From: DYJE01 sp041660385 | GTDB lineage: Bacteria > Desulfobacterota > Desulfobacteria > Desulfobacterales > Desulfolunaceae | Assembly (NCBI GenBank): GCA_041660385.1 | Contig: JBAZWJ010000014.1 | Span: forward strand, 1-64,000 | DNA: 64,000 nucleotides | Direction of reading: 5' to 3' | Shown here: in pieces, positions 61,654 through 64,000 of the stretch | Layout of the letters: each line of letters begins with the position of its first letter | Position numbering within the stretch: position 1 is the first letter of the stretch | The notes under the pieces: model-generated | What the model was told of the DNA's origin: nothing | Database searches by the model: none | What the model saw: only the letters and a program-made list of their open reading frames with translations | Made by a program: the position numbers and the translations under genes

Positions 61654-64000
61654 TTGGTCACAAAAAAAAAAGAAATTCAGCATAGGAAAAGCCGGAAGGT
61701 TCTTTCAGAAAAAGATGGGACAATGGAATCTGAGTCCGTTACCGGTACCGCTGTTTCAGACGATCATTTCCCCATTGTGGGCATCGGTGCGTCAGCAGGT
61801 GGGCTTAAGGCGTTCGAAGATTTTTTTTCCGGGATGCCCGATCATACCGAGCCCGGCATGGCTTTTGTGCTTGTGCAGCATCTGGCTCCAGACCACAAGA
61901 GCATTCTTACTGAACTTGTCCGAAGATATACCCGAATGCAGGTTTTTGAGGTGGCGGATGGAATGGTCGTCAGACCCAATTGCGCTTACATCATTCCACC
62001 CAACCGGGACATGGCCCTCCTTAACGGTTCATTGCAATTGCTGGAACCTGCCTCAGACAGGGGCCCCCGGCTTTCCATTGATTTCTTTTTCCGGTCCCTT
62101 GCTCAGGATCAACGTGAAAGGGCCATTGGCATTGTTCTTTCAGGCACCGGCAGTGATGGTTCCATGGGTATTCGTGCCATCAAGGGCGAAGGCGGAATGG
62201 TCATGGCTCAAAAACCCGACTCCACCGAGTACGACGGCATGCCTCGAAGCGCCATCGACACTGGCCTTGTCGATTATCAGCTGAATCCTTCCGAAATGCC
62301 TGCCCAGCTCATTGCCTATGCGACAAAGGCCTTCTCAAAAAAAGGTTTTCCCAATCCACCTGCATTAAGCACTGAGAACTCAATGCAAAAAGTGTTCATC
62401 CTGCTGCGAACCCAGACCGGCCATGATTTTTCCCAGTATAAACCCAGCACCATTCAAAGGCGTATTGAACGCCGCATGGCTGTCCACCAGATCGAAACAA
62501 TGGCCGGATACGTCAAGTATATGCAACAAACGCTACCTGAAGTGGAATTGCTTTTCCGCGACCTTCTGATCGGAGTCACCTTTTTTTTCAGAGATCCCAA
62601 TGCATTTAAGGCACTCGAAGAAAAGATTATTCTCAAGTTATGTTCCGGCAAGAGTGTCGGCTCGGCAATACGGGTGTGGGTTACCGGATGCTCCACCGGA
62701 GAGGAAGCCTATTCCATAGCCATCCTCATCAAGGAACGGATGGAAGAGTTGAAAAGAAACAACCCGGTTCAGATATTCGCCACCGATATCGACAGCCAGG
62801 CCATTGCCACGGCCCGAAGCGGCATCTATCCGGCCAGTATCGTGGCAGATATCACACCGGAAAGGCTGGCGCGTTATTTTGTACCCGAACAGGATGGCGG
62901 TATGTACCGGATACACAAAAACATCCGCGACATGCTTATTTTTTCAGAACAGGACGTGGTCAAAGACCCGCCTTTTTCCAAAATAGATCTGATCAGTTGC
63001 CGGAATCTTCTGATCTATCTGAACGGAGATTTGCAGAAAAAGATCATTCGCATGTTTCACTATGCCCTTACCCCTGGCGGCTACCTGTTTCTCGGAAACT
63101 CGGAAACAGTGGGCGAGTTTAACGATCTGTTTGATGTTCAGGACAGGAAACTGAAGCTTTATCAGCGCAAAGAGGACACCCTCAAAGAGACCACCCACGG
63201 CGGTTATCGAGTAAGATCTGACCGGTATGTTCCGTTTGTTGCCGGGATGGATTTGCCACTTCCGCAGACTCCGGTGAAGACGGTCGGCCTTGCTCAACCT
63301 CCGTTACGTGAGCTGACCGAACAGGGGTTATTGCAGCATTTTGAAGCTGTGGGTGTTCTTGTCAATGGCAAGGGGGATATCCTCTATCTCCATGGACGAA
63401 CAGGGATGTATCTGGAACCGGCCCAGGGTGTTGCAGGAATCAACAACATCCTGTCCATGGCCCGTGCTGGATTGAGAATGAAACTTACCACAGCTTTGCA
63501 ACAGGCTGTGAATACAAATGAAATTGCAAGTTCTCTGGGACTTCGGGTTAAAACCAATGGTCATTATACAACCGCGAATCTAATCATCCGGCCGGTTATG
63601 CCCGGTTCTGGTGTAACAAAGGAAACACATCTTTATCTCGTGGTTCTGGAAGAAGTACGTCATGCTGCTACAGAAAAATCGAACCTAAACGATCATTCGG
63701 ACCATGAAGCCGACCCGGATCTGAAAAATCTGTCAGTGCCTGACTCGGACACAGATTCATATATTACTGCTCTCAAACAGGAACTTCGGACCAAAGACGA
63801 ATATCTTAAAACAACCACCGAGCAGCTTGAAACCTCCAATGAAGAGCTGAAATCCTCAAACGAAGAAATGCAATCGGTGAACGAAGAGCTCCAGTCAACC
63901 AATGAAGAGCTTGAAACCTCCAAGGAAGAGTTGCAATCGGTCAACGAAGAACTGTCCACAGTCAACGCTGAACTGCAAACCAAGGTTATGGATCTGACCC
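61654..64000 (+). CDS. CheB/CheR/PAS hybrid signalling protein, 3' end outside window
   Basis: The frame is open from 61654 to the window end (at least 780 residues). A CheB methylesterase domain has its catalytic set: GIGASAGG (Ser), QHLAPDHKS (His) and LSGTGSDGSMG (Asp). A CheR methyltransferase domain follows with VTGCSTGEEAYSIAI, IFATDIDSQAIA and LISCRNLLIYL. A PAS-like region leads into a long coiled coil of NEEL repeats (about 715-775), and a kinase or PAS part probably follows. The start may be TTG at 61654 (GGGG upstream) or ATG at 61723. Such hybrids methylate and demethylate receptors or feed two-component systems. Confidence 0.9.
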   Translation, partial: MVTKKKEIQHRKSRKVLSEKDGTMESESVTGTAVSDDHFPIVGIGASAGGLKAFEDFFSGMPDHTEPGMAFVLVQHLAPDHKSILTELVRRYTRMQVFEVADGMVVRPNCAYIIPPNRDMALLNGSLQLLEPASDRGPRLSIDFFFRSLAQDQRERAIGIVLSGTGSDGSMGIRAIKGEGGMVMAQKPDSTEYDGMPRSAIDTGLVDYQLNPSEMPAQLIAYATKAFSKKGFPNPPALSTENSMQKVFILLRTQTGHDFSQYKPSTIQRRIERRMAVHQIETMAGYVKYMQQTLPEVELLFRDLLIGVTFFFRDPNAFKALEEKIILKLCSGKSVGSAIRVWVTGCSTGEEAYSIAILIKERMEELKRNNPVQIFATDIDSQAIATARSGIYPASIVADITPERLARYFVPEQDGGMYRIHKNIRDMLIFSEQDVVKDPPFSKIDLISCRNLLIYLNGDLQKKIIRMFHYALTPGGYLFLGNSETVGEFNDLFDVQDRKLKLYQRKEDTLKETTHGGYRVRSDRYVPFVAGMDLPLPQTPVKTVGLAQPPLRELTEQGLLQHFEAVGVLVNGKGDILYLHGRTGMYLEPAQGVAGINNILSMARAGLRMKLTTALQQAVNTNEIASSLGLRVKTNGHYTTANLIIRPVMPGSGVTKETHLYLVVLEEVRHAATEKSNLNDHSDHEADPDLKNLSVPDSDTDSYITALKQELRTKDEYLKTTTEQLETSNEELKSSNEEMQSVNEELQSTNEELETSKEELQSVNEELSTVNAELQTKVMDLT

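Noticed and set aside
61715..62284. Separate 189-codon gene at the start of the CheB/CheR hybrid
   Set aside because: The frame that contains GIGASAGG, HLAPDHKS and GTGSDGSMG is a different one and runs on to the window end.
1..64000. tRNA, rRNA or riboswitch
   Set aside because: No tRNA cloverleaf elements, rRNA segments or well-known riboswitch cores were recognised by eye; a covariance-model search would be needed to exclude small ones.

Overview
The window looks like a chromosomal stretch of an anaerobic deltaproteobacterium (Desulfobacterota, most like Desulfobacterales). That is an inference from gene content: hydrogenase-related membrane complexes of the Hyf/Ehr type, a PEP-CTERM exported protein, FapA and CheB/CheR-PAS signalling proteins, and many PIN-type toxin-antitoxin pairs. 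No rRNA, tRNA or CRISPR array was seen.

Bases 1-13,700 are a decaying accessory region. It opens with a 5'-truncated, frameshifted Rhs gene with an AT-rich, Cys/His-rich tip and a possible immunity gene. A PIN toxin-antitoxin pair, a TonB-like protein and a second Rhs scrap follow. Next come a cbpA pseudogene with an intact cbpM, an oleate hydratase, a class I aldolase, an internally deleted phosphoglycerate mutase, an orphan HicB, a PEP-CTERM protein, a transposase remnant and a REP-associated (RAYT-type) transposase. Six copies of a short hairpin repeat (core GCCAATC-N4-GATTGGC-GTGCCC) are spread over the window. One lies about 130 bp downstream of the RAYT gene, so this looks like a REP/RAYT pair.

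Bases 13,700-43,400 are mostly chromosomal functions. They hold a signalling block (CheR, PAS-HisKA, membrane histidine kinase, OmpR-type regulator, Smr, FapA), IHF, an outer-membrane protein, a nucleotidyltransferase, an aminotransferase, CorA with a GTN instead of GMN motif, a secreted beta-carbonic anhydrase, ClpB, an RhlE-type helicase, an unusual SDR enzyme, a B12-type radical SAM protein, a metallo-beta-lactamase-fold hydrolase and an MCP. Two more PIN toxin-antitoxin pairs are interspersed. A two-gene cassette at 41,060-42,399 joins a small WYL-like protein to a Shedu-type nuclease and is a likely phage-defence unit.

Bases 43,500-61,500 are the most striking part. They hold two paralogous seven-gene sets for a membrane complex related to hydrogenase-4, formate hydrogenlyase and complex I: NuoL/M-like HyfB, NuoH-like HyfC, NuoK-like HyfE, HyfF, a NuoCD-like large subunit, and a NuoB-like small subunit with an N-terminal ferredoxin-like part. 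Each set also carries a fusion of a DNA-binding helix-turn-helix to a PTS EIIA domain of the nitrogen type. Neither large subunit has the Cys pairs that would bind NiFe, so these look like hydrogenase-related (Ehr-like) ion-pumping complexes of unknown substrate. Set 1 is one co-directional operon on the minus strand. Set 2 is split: the EIIA fusion and HyfB face left and the other five genes face right. This is what an inversion of the first two genes would give. A higBA toxin-antitoxin pair and a cluster of hairpins sit at the junction.

The window ends inside a CheB/CheR/PAS hybrid gene that runs past base 64,000.
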